Positions 34,899-45,923 of a stretch of DNA of 64,000 nucleotides are shown in pieces (position 1 is the stretch's first letter; each line of letters opens with the position of its first letter). The notes below the pieces were generated by a model. It was given only the letters and a program-made list of their open reading frames with translations, was not told the origin of the DNA and did no database searches. The translations under genes and the position numbers were made by a program. The stretch is from Trichosphaerium sp. ATCC 40318 (Eukaryota > Discosea > Flabellinia > Trichosidae). Location of the stretch: NCBI GenBank assembly GCA_038496445.1, contig JALMLS010000356.1:62001-126000 (forward strand), written 5' to 3'.

Positions 34899-35265
34899 TA
34901 ATTGAATTTAAATACCCAAAAACGCAATCATTATTGAAATTACATGTAATATAAACGCAGCAAAATGACAACACTATCCCTTCTGTAAGAAAGTATACTT
35001 TTTGTATCCAAAAAAATTAATTGTTACTTTCTCCTACAGCTTTACAATGAAGTAATATTGTATCTCACAAGCACACACGTTTCTAAGTTGAGTGAGGTTC
35101 TTCATTGAACATTGACAGCACCTTACTTCCTCTCAGTATTGCTTAGAAAACTCGCACCTTTTTTGGAGTCGGGCGACCTTTATTTAAAGTAGCTCCGAAC
35201 TTCATCGCAGTACTTAGCCGCATCTGACTTCTGTTGAAACAAAGAATTGTTGCAAACGCGTTACA
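34899..35265. other. Intergenic region
   Basis: 3' flank of the Rab gene and 5' flank of the F-box/ankyrin gene. Nothing else seen. Confidence 0.35.
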
Positions 35266-36747
35266 ATGGCAGATAATACAAGTGACATTAGTCTCCTGGA
35301 CTTTCCTGCAGAGGTACAAACTGAAAACAGCGTTTAAGGTGTTTTAAACAATATTGTAGCTATTGGTTCATATTATCGCGTTTTTGGATAATAAAAGGGA
35401 TATATACGTGTGTATGATGGTTAACAAGGAGTTAAACAGATGTAGCAGTGATAATATGGTACAACAGAGTTAAATACGCTCTCTAAACGGTAGTTAAAAG
35501 GTATGGGCCATGCAACTCAAGTCTTTGATTGGTAAAGTACCTGACAACGCTCACAACAACAGAATACGTTACCGCGACATTATTCGACATTCAACAACAT
35601 CAAAGGTGCGGGTTGTCTTCAAAAACGACAACATTCACTTTCCACCTTTGATACCACTCTTATTTTCAAAATTGTCACTTTCATCAGCCTGTCTACGTCC
35701 GTTCAAGTTGATGTTTTATCCACGTGTTAAATACAATTTAAGTCTTTTGACAACACGTGTCAACTAAAATGCCAGTATGTTGCACGTAAATTTTTTGTTC
35801 ACTCTTTGCTTCAAAAAAAGTATTTTTTCATGCTCGCAGTAGCCATGTTTTGAATAAAATATCGTACATTGAGGTACCTAGAATCGAATGAAGGAACTTT
35901 ATCAATAACGTTCTTCGAAAAGATAAAGATTGAGTAGAAGTATTTCAATTCGTCATCAATTGCGTTTAGCTAATTTATTTTACTCTCTTAGGCTCTTTTT
36001 GCAAAGGGAAAGTATGATCTATCGAAGAGCGATATTCATTGTGATTACAACATTGAAGATCATATTATTGGGTATTGTTACAGAGGAGAGTTAGAAAAAC
36101 TGTCAAAAAATGCTGATAAAATTGAAGTTAACAAAGTATCTCTTTACCGATCTTATGTATATTATGGCAACTTCTCATACCCATTCATGGTAAAGAGATA
36201 ATCGTAAAGCAACGTCATCACACTGACATATTATTACCAGGGCAAGATTATTATCAAAGACGGTATGACAACAAAAGCCAAATCAAAACCAGTTTGTTCA
36301 GCTCAAGTTTTCTTGAATAGGTTTGTACGTTCCACACATTGTAGAAAAAAATGGACGCGAAAGAAATACACCAGCACTAGTTCTCGCTAATACAGAAGCG
36401 GCAGGTTAGTGAATATATTTTATGTTCTAAACTAGAGAAAGGAAACAATTTAATTTTGATGTCTATTTTAGGAACTCCTTTGCATTGGGCTTGTATTTGT
36501 GGTCACGAAAAAGTTGTTAGATATTTATTAGATACCTTTTCAGATGAAATAGATGTTGACATAAAGATAAAAAAACACAATGCTACTGCTCTAAAAGGTA
36601 TCCAAAAAATCATGTGTTCAACGAGTTCGTACAACTGTACCTGTTGAATAATGTGTTGTAGTTGCTCAATCAAATGGTCATCTAGAAATAGCAAGATTAC
36701 TGAGACAATTCAAAAGAATGAAACGTAGGAAAAACCGCCGTGACTAA
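35266..36747 (+). CDS. F-box / ankyrin repeat protein
   Basis: Exon 1 starts at ATG 35266 (MADNTSDISLLDFPAE). Exon 2 continues the F-box (LLVHIIAFLDNKRDIYVCMM, VNKELNRC). The next exon gives VWAMQLKSLIGKVPDNAHNN. A long intron then leads to exons at ~36000 (ALFAKGKYDLSKSDIHCDYN, HIIGYCYRGELEKLSKNADK), ~36240, ~36350 and ~36473. The C-terminus has ankyrin repeats: GTPLHWACICGHEKVVRYLL, ATALKVAQSNGHLEIARLLR, ending in basic RMKRRKNRRD. One join near 36320 implies a 24-nt intron (GTTTGT...TAG). An F-box plus ankyrin arrangement fits a ubiquitin-ligase adaptor and also recalls poxvirus and giant-virus ANK/F-box proteins, though here it is spliced. Confidence 0.72.
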
Positions 36748-37214
36748 ATAGTTATTGCATTCTTGTAGAGTAAGACATCTCGCCTTACAACTTTTGTAGG
36801 ATAAAAACCACTTTGTTATCTTCCTTACTCAATAATTTGGATAATAAAACATATTATACAACGCCATGTACCATTTGCAATATTAGCAGATATCACCAAG
36901 GTTCCAGAAACAGTGTTTTGGGTTCCTGAGGCTGAAACCTGTTATTGCGGAAGTTCGAGGCAACTTTTGGGTTCAGGAACACTTCGCTGAATGTGAATGC
37001 TTCCTCTTCGGTTTGGAAGATCCTGTCAGGGTCAACACCTTGCGTACGTGCTGCATCGTTTGTATTGGTATACAACCGTCAAGTTGGCTGCGCCGCTATT
37101 CGATGAACAAATAAAAACTTCCGCTTCGATTTGACTCTTATTTTAAACAAGTACTTCCCTTGCTTCTACAATGACGATGTTTACAAGATATAAAGGTAAA
37201 AACCATATTTTGAG
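36748..37214. other. Intergenic region with an orphan higher-GC open frame
   Basis: Between the F-box/ankyrin and ankyrin-PARP genes. Contains only the minus-strand coding-like fragment at 36893-37075, listed separately. Confidence 0.4.
36893..37075 (-). CDS. Orphan coding-like fragment, unknown
   Basis: A 60-codon minus-strand frame reads ARTQGVDPDRIFQTEEEAFT and EVFLNPKVASNFRNNRFQPQ, ending in a stop at 36893. Its composition is richer in G+C than the surroundings and it has a protein-like residue mix, but there is no ATG at the start and no family match that I recognise. It may be a single exon, a relic, or transferred DNA. Confidence 0.3.
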   Translation of the reverse strand: MYTNTNDAARTQGVDPDRIFQTEEEAFTFSEVFLNPKVASNFRNNRFQPQEPKTLFLEPW

Positions 37215-40200
37215 ATGGAAGTTCATTTTCACGTGCGTTGCAAAATGTTTGATGAAGCGACTTACGTCGAACTTCTTGCGTTTTATATTATTTTATGTAA
37301 AAGAGGCCCAAACGCCTTATTTTCAACATGTAAACGTGCTGTGGGCCGTTATCTTCTTGATGAAGGATCGGTGTCTTTGCGATCACCGTCTCTTCATTTA
37401 ACGATTGTGCGTCAATCGCCATTTTTGTGGAAGCAATACACTTGCGACAACTCTTCATTTACTAGACGGCATCAGGACACGTTAGTGAATTCCAACAGCT
37501 CCAATATATATACTTTATCGCCAACTAAATCCTTTGTAGTTTACAACATGTCTTTACATATCGCAGGTACATATTTAAAAATGTTTGTGGCTCACTTTTG
37601 TAAGCCTTTTACGGAGATGATGATAAGGTCAAATTGTTATTAAAATCAGGAGCTGCCATTGAAGGTGAAGAAGGTGCAAAAGACACACCATTGATTACAG
37701 CAGGTATTGTTCATGACACCCTCTACACTGTACTAACCGCTATTAGCATTTTACGGACATGTTAATGTGGTTAAAACGTTACTGAAGGCAGGAGCCAATG
37801 TTAATGCTACAAACAAAAAAGGGAAAACATCTTTACATGGCGCAGGTACTTATCATCTTCTTTAAAGCAACTACCCACATTCACAATCTAGTTTACCGTG
37901 GTCACCATGATGTGTTCCGAATATTATTGGAATCAGGTGCCTATGTGAATGTTTTCAGTACATCTTTCCATGAAACACCTTTACATTGTGCAGGTAATCA
38001 TCAATTCAATAAAACTGGGTACTAATAATTACTAGCGGCACAAGGGTATGATTTAATGGTCGAAACCTTGTTGAAATCAGGTGCTGACATTAATGCCCGA
38101 GATAAACATCAACGTGTACCTTTACATATTGCTGGTAATACCTCAAGTCACTAAAATATATCTTACTGTATTATTAGCCATAGAAGGGAAAGAATCTATT
38201 GCTGCATTATTGTTAAAAGCAGGCGCAAACATTGATGATAAGTGCAAAAGTCTGCAAACACCATTACATAAAGCAGGTGAGGAATTTGTCTAACAAGACA
38301 CTTTTAGTTACTCTATTTAGCTGATGAGGGACATAACAAAGTAGTTAAGCTACTGTTAAAACTTGGTGCCAGTATAGATGCTATCGATACCCTAACACAA
38401 ACGCCTTTATATGTAGCAGGTACTAAACTGGCTGTTTTTAAAGCAGCGCTATTAGATAACTAAGTATATTTAGCATTCAGAGGACATGAAGCTGTTGTTA
38501 AAACACTATTGATGTCAGGGGCCAATGTTAATATTGCAGAGATGGATGATGATCATTTAGATGCTGCAGGTAGAGTGAGTTTTAATAAGCCAGGTTTACT
38601 AAATCAGTTAAGTTTCAAGTAAACGTCCTTCCATTATAACGCTACTATTAAAAGCGGGAGCAAAGATAGACACCTCCACTGATTATTGGGATTCTTGGAA
38701 AAGACAAACAGTTATCGACTATATCATTAAAGGAGTTGTAGAGAACAATGCCAATTTTGCAGATGCATTCAGATACATGATGTGTCAATTGCCAAACAAC
38801 AAACTTGAATGTCAATCATTTTGGTTAAAAGAATTAAACACAAATGCATATTGGAGATGTATACTTGCTAACTGGCTACGCTATTTGGTATGTTGGATCG
38901 TTAAACTTATAGTACACACTCAATACTAATTCTGATATCTACAAATAGCCATCACAGCCTTACTTTGAGCTTGCAATTGAAAAAGGGATTTGTAGTTTGA
39001 TTTGTACTTACCATCCAATCCTCGTTCTTTCTCAGGTTTGAAACTTCTTAAAATGGGCAGTAATTGACACGTTTATTTTAGAGTTTTTGGCATTCAAACC
39101 AGGAATGTATGATGGGCATCTTACTGGACTTGCCAAAGGACATGTGGAACAATACACGTGATGCCATTGAACTGGTAAAAAATGATTCCTTGAGGGCAGT
39201 TGTACATGCCCATTGTGTTTCAAAAGGATGGTGTCCTCAATACTTCTTGGGTGAACAAGATGATTTGCGTGAGTGCTTTATCAACTAACAAGGTTCAATA
39301 CTTACTTATTGTAGAGCGTTGTGACGATAAAAGGGTTGTGTGCATCCATTGTGCTAAACTACATCACCGAGAATATTCCTACTTATGTATTACAATTAAA
39401 GAGAAAAAAGACTGGCCCAATTTTGACCCTACTTGCATTCACAAACAAGACATTCCAATCTCAAAGATACTTGTTGACCAAGTTAACAGTACGTCACATG
39501 TCATCAGAGGTGAACACAAGTTAGAGCATGTATCTGATAACATTTGGGGAATGAATGAACGACTGAGATACGCACAAAGCTGGGATACTACAAACAATGG
39601 GTGAGTCATAAAAATAACAACTAATGATTATTGACATTATACAACAAAAAGGGATTATGTCAAGAAGGCAACACATTACAAGACTTTGAACCTTCTCGAT
39701 TCAAATGACATTGTCGCCAAAAGAGAGTATCTCAACTTACTTGATCACATGTCTAAAATGAAAGGGTTTGAGTTATTCGAGATAACTGAAGCAGTTCTTG
39801 TGAACAATACTGTTTTGAGTGATAAATTCAGTGCTTACAACTCTATACTTGCTCATAGACACAAGTACGTTTACCACTTTCTATCTTTGTTTGAATTTCA
39901 CAAAGTTAGGACGTTACCAAAGTTATTCTGTAAACGTGACTGGGAGAAGAGTCATGCCAAGGATATGGTGCTTCAAAAGTTCAACGATCTTTGTTCAGTC
40001 TATTCGCAAAGCTCTAATGAAACGGATGAAAAAGTAACAACACCTACAAACTAGTAGCTTGTGACTCCCTTTGCTAGGTACCAGTGATTTTGATGGCTCA
40101 TGGTACTTCAAAACAAGCCGCTTGGAGTATTGTACAAGGTGGTTTTGGGACAGTAAGCTCATTGGACGCTGGATTCTATGGACAAGGCATATACTTTACA

Positions 40201-41064
40201 GTAAGTCTTCAAAGGCAACATAAAAGTACATGCTAAACTTGAAAAATAGAGCAATGTGAGGTATGCTTGTATGTACGATACATCAGGACCAGAGAAAACA
40301 TTGATATTGAGCTTTGTTACGCCAGGAAACACCTACCCTGTACGCCTTTGACTTGATAATAGTAGGTCTAACTATGATAATAGGCAACAGAAGATCCGAA
40401 TGGTCCTGGTAATCTACATGGAGCACCAATAAAATCGGGATATCAAAGTCATTACGCATGTGTAAACAGAAAGGGTAAACCATTTAAGATGTCAGAACGT
40501 GAAAATACAAAGTCAAAAGCTGTTGAATACGATGAACTTGTTGTAGCACAAGGTACTTTTCAATAAGAATACAGTGTCTATTTCTGATCTTTACAAGATG
40601 ATCAAGCAATTGCACGTTATATAGTCACACTTGTGAAGAAGAAGCGTAGAGGCAAAAATCGTTCTGTTGAAAACAAAGAAGGAAATATCAAAGAACCACA
40701 AACAACGAAATCAGACTGTTCTGATGATGAGTTTTCTGATGATGAAGGAGACAATGAATTCATACAAAAACGGTACTTAACGCTATTACTGTATTCAACG
40801 CTAACAAGTACAAGTAATCTATGGGGAGCGAATGAAGTCAGTGAAGAACAAACAATATCTCCAAATACACAAACAGATATTGTCAAGAAGACTCACGAAA
40901 CACAAGCTCCTATAGCTTCTGTAAAGGTATTGCCGGATGTTGTGGAACCTCAATTCTTGAACTTGCAGGAAGAGGTTAACTTTTTGAGGCAGAAAATTGA
41001 ACTACTGCAGCGCGAGATCAGCACATTGAAGCAAGAGAACAGCTTAAAACTAAACCAACAATAA
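37215..41064 (+). CDS. Ankyrin repeat - PARP (poly/mono-ADP-ribosyltransferase) protein
   Basis: The N-terminal exon from ATG 37215 is followed by at least seven exons of ~99 nt, each one ankyrin repeat (FYGHVNVVKTLLKAGANVNA; LMVETLLKSGADINARDKHQ; HEAVVKTLLMSGANVN), all bounded by phase-1 introns that split the second Ala of the 'LHxAA' motif. A helical region follows (VIDYIIKGVVENNANFADAF, LPKDMWNNTRDAIELVKNDS). Then comes the PARP catalytic domain: FELFEITEAVLVNNTVLSDK, VPVILMAHGTSKQAAWSIVQ (His), GFYGQGIYFTSNVRYACMYD (Tyr) and AVEYDELVVAQDDQAIARYI (third position Glu). The C-terminus is basic, then acidic, then a coiled coil (VNFLRQKIELLQREISTLKQ). It resembles tankyrases in order (ANK then PARP) but lacks a visible SAM. 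It transfers ADP-ribose from NAD+ to proteins; stress or immune signalling is inferred. Confidence 0.85.
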
Positions 41065-42105
41065 AGTTGATGAATCAATCCACTACACTATCACCCAGGC
41101 ACAAACCTATCTTCCTAAGTGTAAACACATAAAAGAACAGTTATTTTATACATCTGGATGTTGTTGCTCTTTTACCAGTGGTCATGTAAAAGCGCTAGCT
41201 CCAATGAAAACATAACATTGAGTCAAATTATAACACCTGACAGCCAGCAACATTTGAAGAAAAAAAAATTTCGTAGTAAAACCTTTCCAAAGTTTTTTCA
41301 CACCGTTGCTTGTTCTTTTAAAATGATACCTTTGTTTTAATACCAAAAATTCACTTGTAACTCGACCACAAAATCAAAATTTATGGTTCGTTCTCAGTCC
41401 ACAGCGTTGGAAGGTAGTTATTTTCAAGAATAAGCCTTGGATTTCTATCGTCAAGCATACACACTTGCTTTCTCTCTTCAGGAGGTATGCATTCCTTGGA
41501 GCTCGTATCATCCTTCTGCAGCTTACATGTTAGCCTTAGTAGAAGCCTTGCTGCTATTGCTGCGAGACTAGAAGTACAAAGTTAAAGAAAGAACTGTTGA
41601 TGCATGCAAGCATTGTACTTATTTCGAAAGGTTTAGTAGCAGAGTGGTATCCTTGCAGCCACGTATGTCAAATGGAACTCTTTGTCATTCCAAAACAAAG
41701 AAACCAAAGAAATGACAGACTATAATGTTTGTTAGTTTACTTGTGCAACAAGAGTACACGAAATTACCAACGAGGCAGATCTCTCCACTGAAAATTATGA
41801 CATAGTACCAATGACTCAAACGTGCACAAGCATGTCTAGCTAACACTTGCCAAAGGCAATCAACAAAACAAGTAAACACCAAAAGATTAACGTGCCGACC
41901 AAGTCATCTCACCTACATGCATTATCGACACAGTAACCTTATCAATAATAAAGACTATATCATCTTATATTTGAACTACCGGCAAAAAATTAGAACGTCC
42001 GTTAAAACACTAAAACCCGAAAAGTTGGTAAATTTCTGACGCATTCCCGATTCTCCGTTTCGGTAAATAGAAACTCCTCCACATCATCCTAAAAGTATTG
42101 TAATC
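41065..42105. other. Long intergenic region
   Basis: No gene I can support. Short frames on both strands (41158-41340 plus, 41685-41882 minus) lack family features and splice consistency. Confidence 0.4.
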
Positions 42106-42964
42106 ATGTTAAGAACACTAGTAAACGCAGCACAACGTCAAATGGGATCCACCTTCGGTATTATAAAGGAAGAAACGCCAGATCATACAGTATTGGCTAA
42201 TAAAGGGTCCTATGAGATTAGAAAGTATCCTTCGCTACTTATAGCAGAGACAACGTACAATGGTACGTGAAAATCGTTACTTTTCTTAAAACGCATAACG
42301 TTATGCTCAAACGCGTTAATAAATCACTTAGGTAACGATTCTATTGGTTTTAGGTCACTAGCAGGGTTTATATTTGGAAAAAACACTGTTGGCGATACAA
42401 AGTACGTACACAAGCGCTGTGACAGTATTAAAGTATTTTTAACGCTTTTTTACAGTACAAGTGCCAATGTCGCGATGACAGCTCCTGTTGAAATTAAAAA
42501 GCTTGACAATAAGAGAATCATGCGTTTTATTATGCCATCAAAGGTAAACCAAGCATTTTAAAACTCTCTACTGTTGTCGGGTTTTTTTGCTAATATTTCT
42601 TTTGTCACTTAACTAACTGCCTTCTAAGTACACTATTGATACTCTACCAAAGCCTAAAGATGCATCAGTTGCAATAAAACAAACTGAAGGTCTCATAGTT
42701 GCTGTTAGAAAGTTCTCTGGATACACAGGAGATGATAAACTAAAGACACAACGTGAAGCACTATTGTCAGATTTAAACAAAGACAAAGTCACATTAAACC
42801 CAGATGAGGACTGGTACTACAACCAGTATAACCCACCATTGTACGTATTATATTACCACTATTTTCTTGTTTTGTAGTTGTGAGATTTTCTCACGTGATA
42901 CCTTAGCACATTGCCATCAATGCGTACAAACGAAATTTGTATTCCAGTGAAATTCGAAAGTTGA
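42106..42964 (+). CDS. SOUL haem-binding family protein
   Basis: About five exons. The start MLRTLVNAAQRQMGSTFGII may act as a mitochondrial or plastid presequence. Family landmarks: YEIRKYPSLLIAETTY (the YEIRxYP signature), GFRSLAGFIFGKN (F..L..YI.G.N), TSANVAMTAPVEIK (the I.MTAPV motif), MRFIMPSKYTIDTLPKP (FxxP..Y....P.P), AVRKFSGYTG, and DEDWYYNQYNPPFTLPSMRT with the final RNEI-like TNEICIPV. Complete, ~200 residues. SOUL/HBP proteins bind haem or tetrapyrroles. Donors GTACGT dominate. The last intron (GTACGT...TTAG) splits a Phe codon at 42841. Confidence 0.9.
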
Positions 42965-43984
42965 GTTTTAGTTTGGACCGATCATCATACTCCCCTTGTA
43001 TATTAATTAACAACCTTTCTTTTAATCTCGTTATATGAATTATCAGTTGCCCTATTTAAGCCTGCCTGTTTTTGTCAATACAGTTGTTTCACATCTCGAG
43101 TAAACAAGAAAACCCAACTCCGAATGTACTTTTTCTGTTGTTCGTTACTGCCTTTACTGTGAGTTTCTGTAATATCACGTACATACATCGCAATGAGCCA
43201 TACAACTGGGAATTGATGCTTAATTAAGTGTAAACTGTTATTCCGCAGCAATTACATTTAACGGACCTTGAGTAAATAATGACAACATTAAATTGCGTCT
43301 GTGACATCACACTAATAGTGTGCTTAAGATCACATCAGCTCCCAACTGAAAAGCTGTAAAATAAAATAGGGTTCTCGTATCGTTCAGTAAACAAGAATCT
43401 GTTTCGGAACGTCACGTGATTTTATGTGGACGATATACTATGCAACGATTATTGGGTTTAGTAAACTATCTATGTAGTACTCAAAAAAGGTTATTGAAAC
43501 CCACATCAGGATTCCTTTGGTATCTAAACTCGTCTCAAGAGCTCCTGCTATCTAGTGTACGGTTGCAGTTTTTGGAGTTGCCCGAATGTAGTTTTGTGTT
43601 CAGGAACTTCTCCTGTAAGGTAAGAAAACCATAGAAGCACCCAACCATTTTGCACGTTACCCATTACTTACATCCTCACTGCATTGGTAGTTGTACGGTA
43701 GTACACTATAAACTCCAAAGGCGCTAATTGGATCCATGGAAAAACTAGTAACTCCGTGTTGCCTTACATAACTATAACGAGCATGTATGTAAGCAGTGGC
43801 AACAAAAGCAAAGTTCCTTATTTGTTCGTAACAATGTTTCTTACAGCGCACAATTTTTTTCTGAAGAGTCAACGCTAGTTATCCCTCGCTATTTTTTTGC
43901 GTTTCTCGTCCACGGAGCTAGCAACAACGGTAGCCCATTCTATACAATCTTGTTAGACTTATAAGTATACAACAAGCCCTACAA
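42965..43984. other. Long intergenic region
   Basis: Two open frames (43416-43634 plus, 43657-43872 minus) show only weak, inconclusive resemblance to retroelement RT/RNase H (see rejected list). CACGTG near 43412. Nothing else. Confidence 0.35.
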
Positions 43985-45114
43985 ATGCCTTCTCTATTCA
44001 ACCTACAATTTAAAACTGAAGGCGTACCATCAACTGAAGTAGTACAGATAAGCATTACAGTCAATGGTACGTAGCGATTGGGTAAATACCCAAGTTAAGG
44101 GTAAAAAACAAAAAATCCGTTCCAATCAACTTTCTAAACTTTTAACAAAACACGTGATCCAAACGACGTCAAAATTTTTTTTCGCTTCCGTGCAGTTTTT
44201 TTTTTTTGGTTTGTGAAAACTTTTGTTGTCTTTCTTTACTCTTCATGTCTAATGTTTTACTAGATGTCAAGTACGTTGCTGTACAAGATGATAAGGTTAA
44301 AAATAAACACAAAGTACGACAAGTCCTATGGCCAAGGAAAACACTCGCTTTGGTTAGAATACAATCACTGGTACGTACACATGCCGACTAGCGTCGCAAG
44401 TTATTCTGAAGTAAAATAGTTTTTTGTTTCTGAAATTTTTTTTGTTGATAAAAAATTGATCACGTGATCTCTTATAACGAACAGACACTTCGTTTAGCGT
44501 CATCTAAAGACATTACAATTTTCAGATATTCTTCGCCGATTGTACAAACGAAATTTACTCAACTGAGACAAGTCGCGAAAACACAGCGACTTCCTCTTGT
44601 TTGGTAGATTGAAATTTCGTACTCACGTGTTTCGGTTTTTTTCCTTTGTTTTTTTTTCGAACACAAACGCTCTTGATACAGTTTTCAATTGAAATTTGAA
44701 CGACTGGTTCTACCCCTTAAATATACACCTACCTATAGCGCTATAGATTTTTATTTCTTTTTGGTTTTTAACCCACCACGTTGTGCGTTGAACTTACTTT
44801 TTTTCTTTTAGAATGATGCACGTTTTTACACAACATACTCTATCGTCCTACCAGATAAATTGAATGGTCTCTTTACTAAGCATTCACAACCTATAAAAGT
44901 ACCTGGAACAGAGAGATTTGGTAGCTGTACTGTATACATGAAGTGGAGGAAGATCCGATCACGAACAAGGTCCAGCACAGTCTAAAAAAAAAAAAACTTA
45001 AAAAACCGCCATCCGATGACAAAAAATAACTTTTGGTTTAGTAAGAAGAAGCAAGCTAAGAAAGCAGCGCATAGACTTCGTACATCTAATCTTGGCAAGT
45101 ATATTGGAGGTTAA
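43985..45114 (+). CDS. Small C2-like protein of unknown function
   Basis: Exons: 43985-44065 (MPSLFNLQFKTEGVPSTEVV), ~44265-44370 (DVKYVAVQDDKVKNKHKVRQ, LWPRKTLALVRIQSL) and ~44814-44969 (NDARFYTTYSIVLPDKLNGL, TERFGSCTVYMKWRKIRS). The frame can stop at 44985. A splice at an unusual GTCCAG donor into 45043 would instead give a basic tail, SKKKQAKKAAHRLRTSNLGK, ending at 45114. The beta-strand rhythm and the final TERFGSCTVYMKW resemble the second C2-like unit of the gene at 424, so it may be a distant single-domain relative. No signal peptide. Confidence 0.5.
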
Positions 45115-45923
45115 ATGGGTCAAATAAAACCTATACATGGCGTCTGGTGGCTAAAACCCAAAAAAGAAAGAACAGAAAAAAAAAGAAAAGAAAAAAAGTA
45201 TTGTAAAAATAACCAACTTGTAAAACAGATAAAGTAAAATTGTATTATTAATTAAACAAAAGACAATAAGATAAAAGAGTCCGGTAACTTATTTTAATAA
45301 TTCATAAAAAACTACACAAGCTAGAGCACATTTTTTGGTTGATTTTATTTTTTGCTTACCCTTTTTTTCGATCCATTCTTATTGACAATAAAGTGCTACG
45401 TGGAGTGACTGGTTAAGAATAAGAATGTATTAATTGATTGCGTCATCATACAAATAAAAAGGCAAAGGTAAGACGTTCACAATAAACCTAGTGGAGTAAT
45501 AATTGAAACTTCGAGAGTACATGTATCTTACAACACGTGATTATTAACAAACCCAGACGCCTGTTCAAAAGAACGCAGGTGCGCTTTTAATTATTTCCAC
45601 TCAGCCAAATTTCATCAGGTCTGGTTATCTTGTATCCAAGATATTGGTAGGTTTTATGAAGGCGCCAGACGAAAGGATTTTTTCAAAAAACAACTATGTC
45701 GCAAAGCCCTTATGATTTTTGAAAAGTTTTATTTTTTTGATTATCTTTCTCGTAATCATATATTTCCCAACCAACCAACCACGTTAATATTTTAAGTTAT
45801 TAACTATTACCTTCCAACCTCCAATGAATAGAGGAAAGAAGTTAATTTCTAAAAGTACAAATATTACCATCGGAGTCTTGCGTCACCTAAAAAAAGAACA
45901 TCAGAAAAAAAAAGATGTAATTC
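45115..45923. other. Intergenic region between convergent genes
   Basis: AT-rich 3' flanks of the C2-like gene and of the GH5 gene, with long A and T runs. CACGTG near 45534. No gene seen. Confidence 0.4.

Noticed and set aside
43416-43872. Possible Ty3/gypsy retroelement fragment (RLLGLVNYL on plus; DPISAFGVYSVL on minus)
   Set aside because: The two resemblances are short and on opposite strands, and no LTR, protease or integrase motif is nearby.
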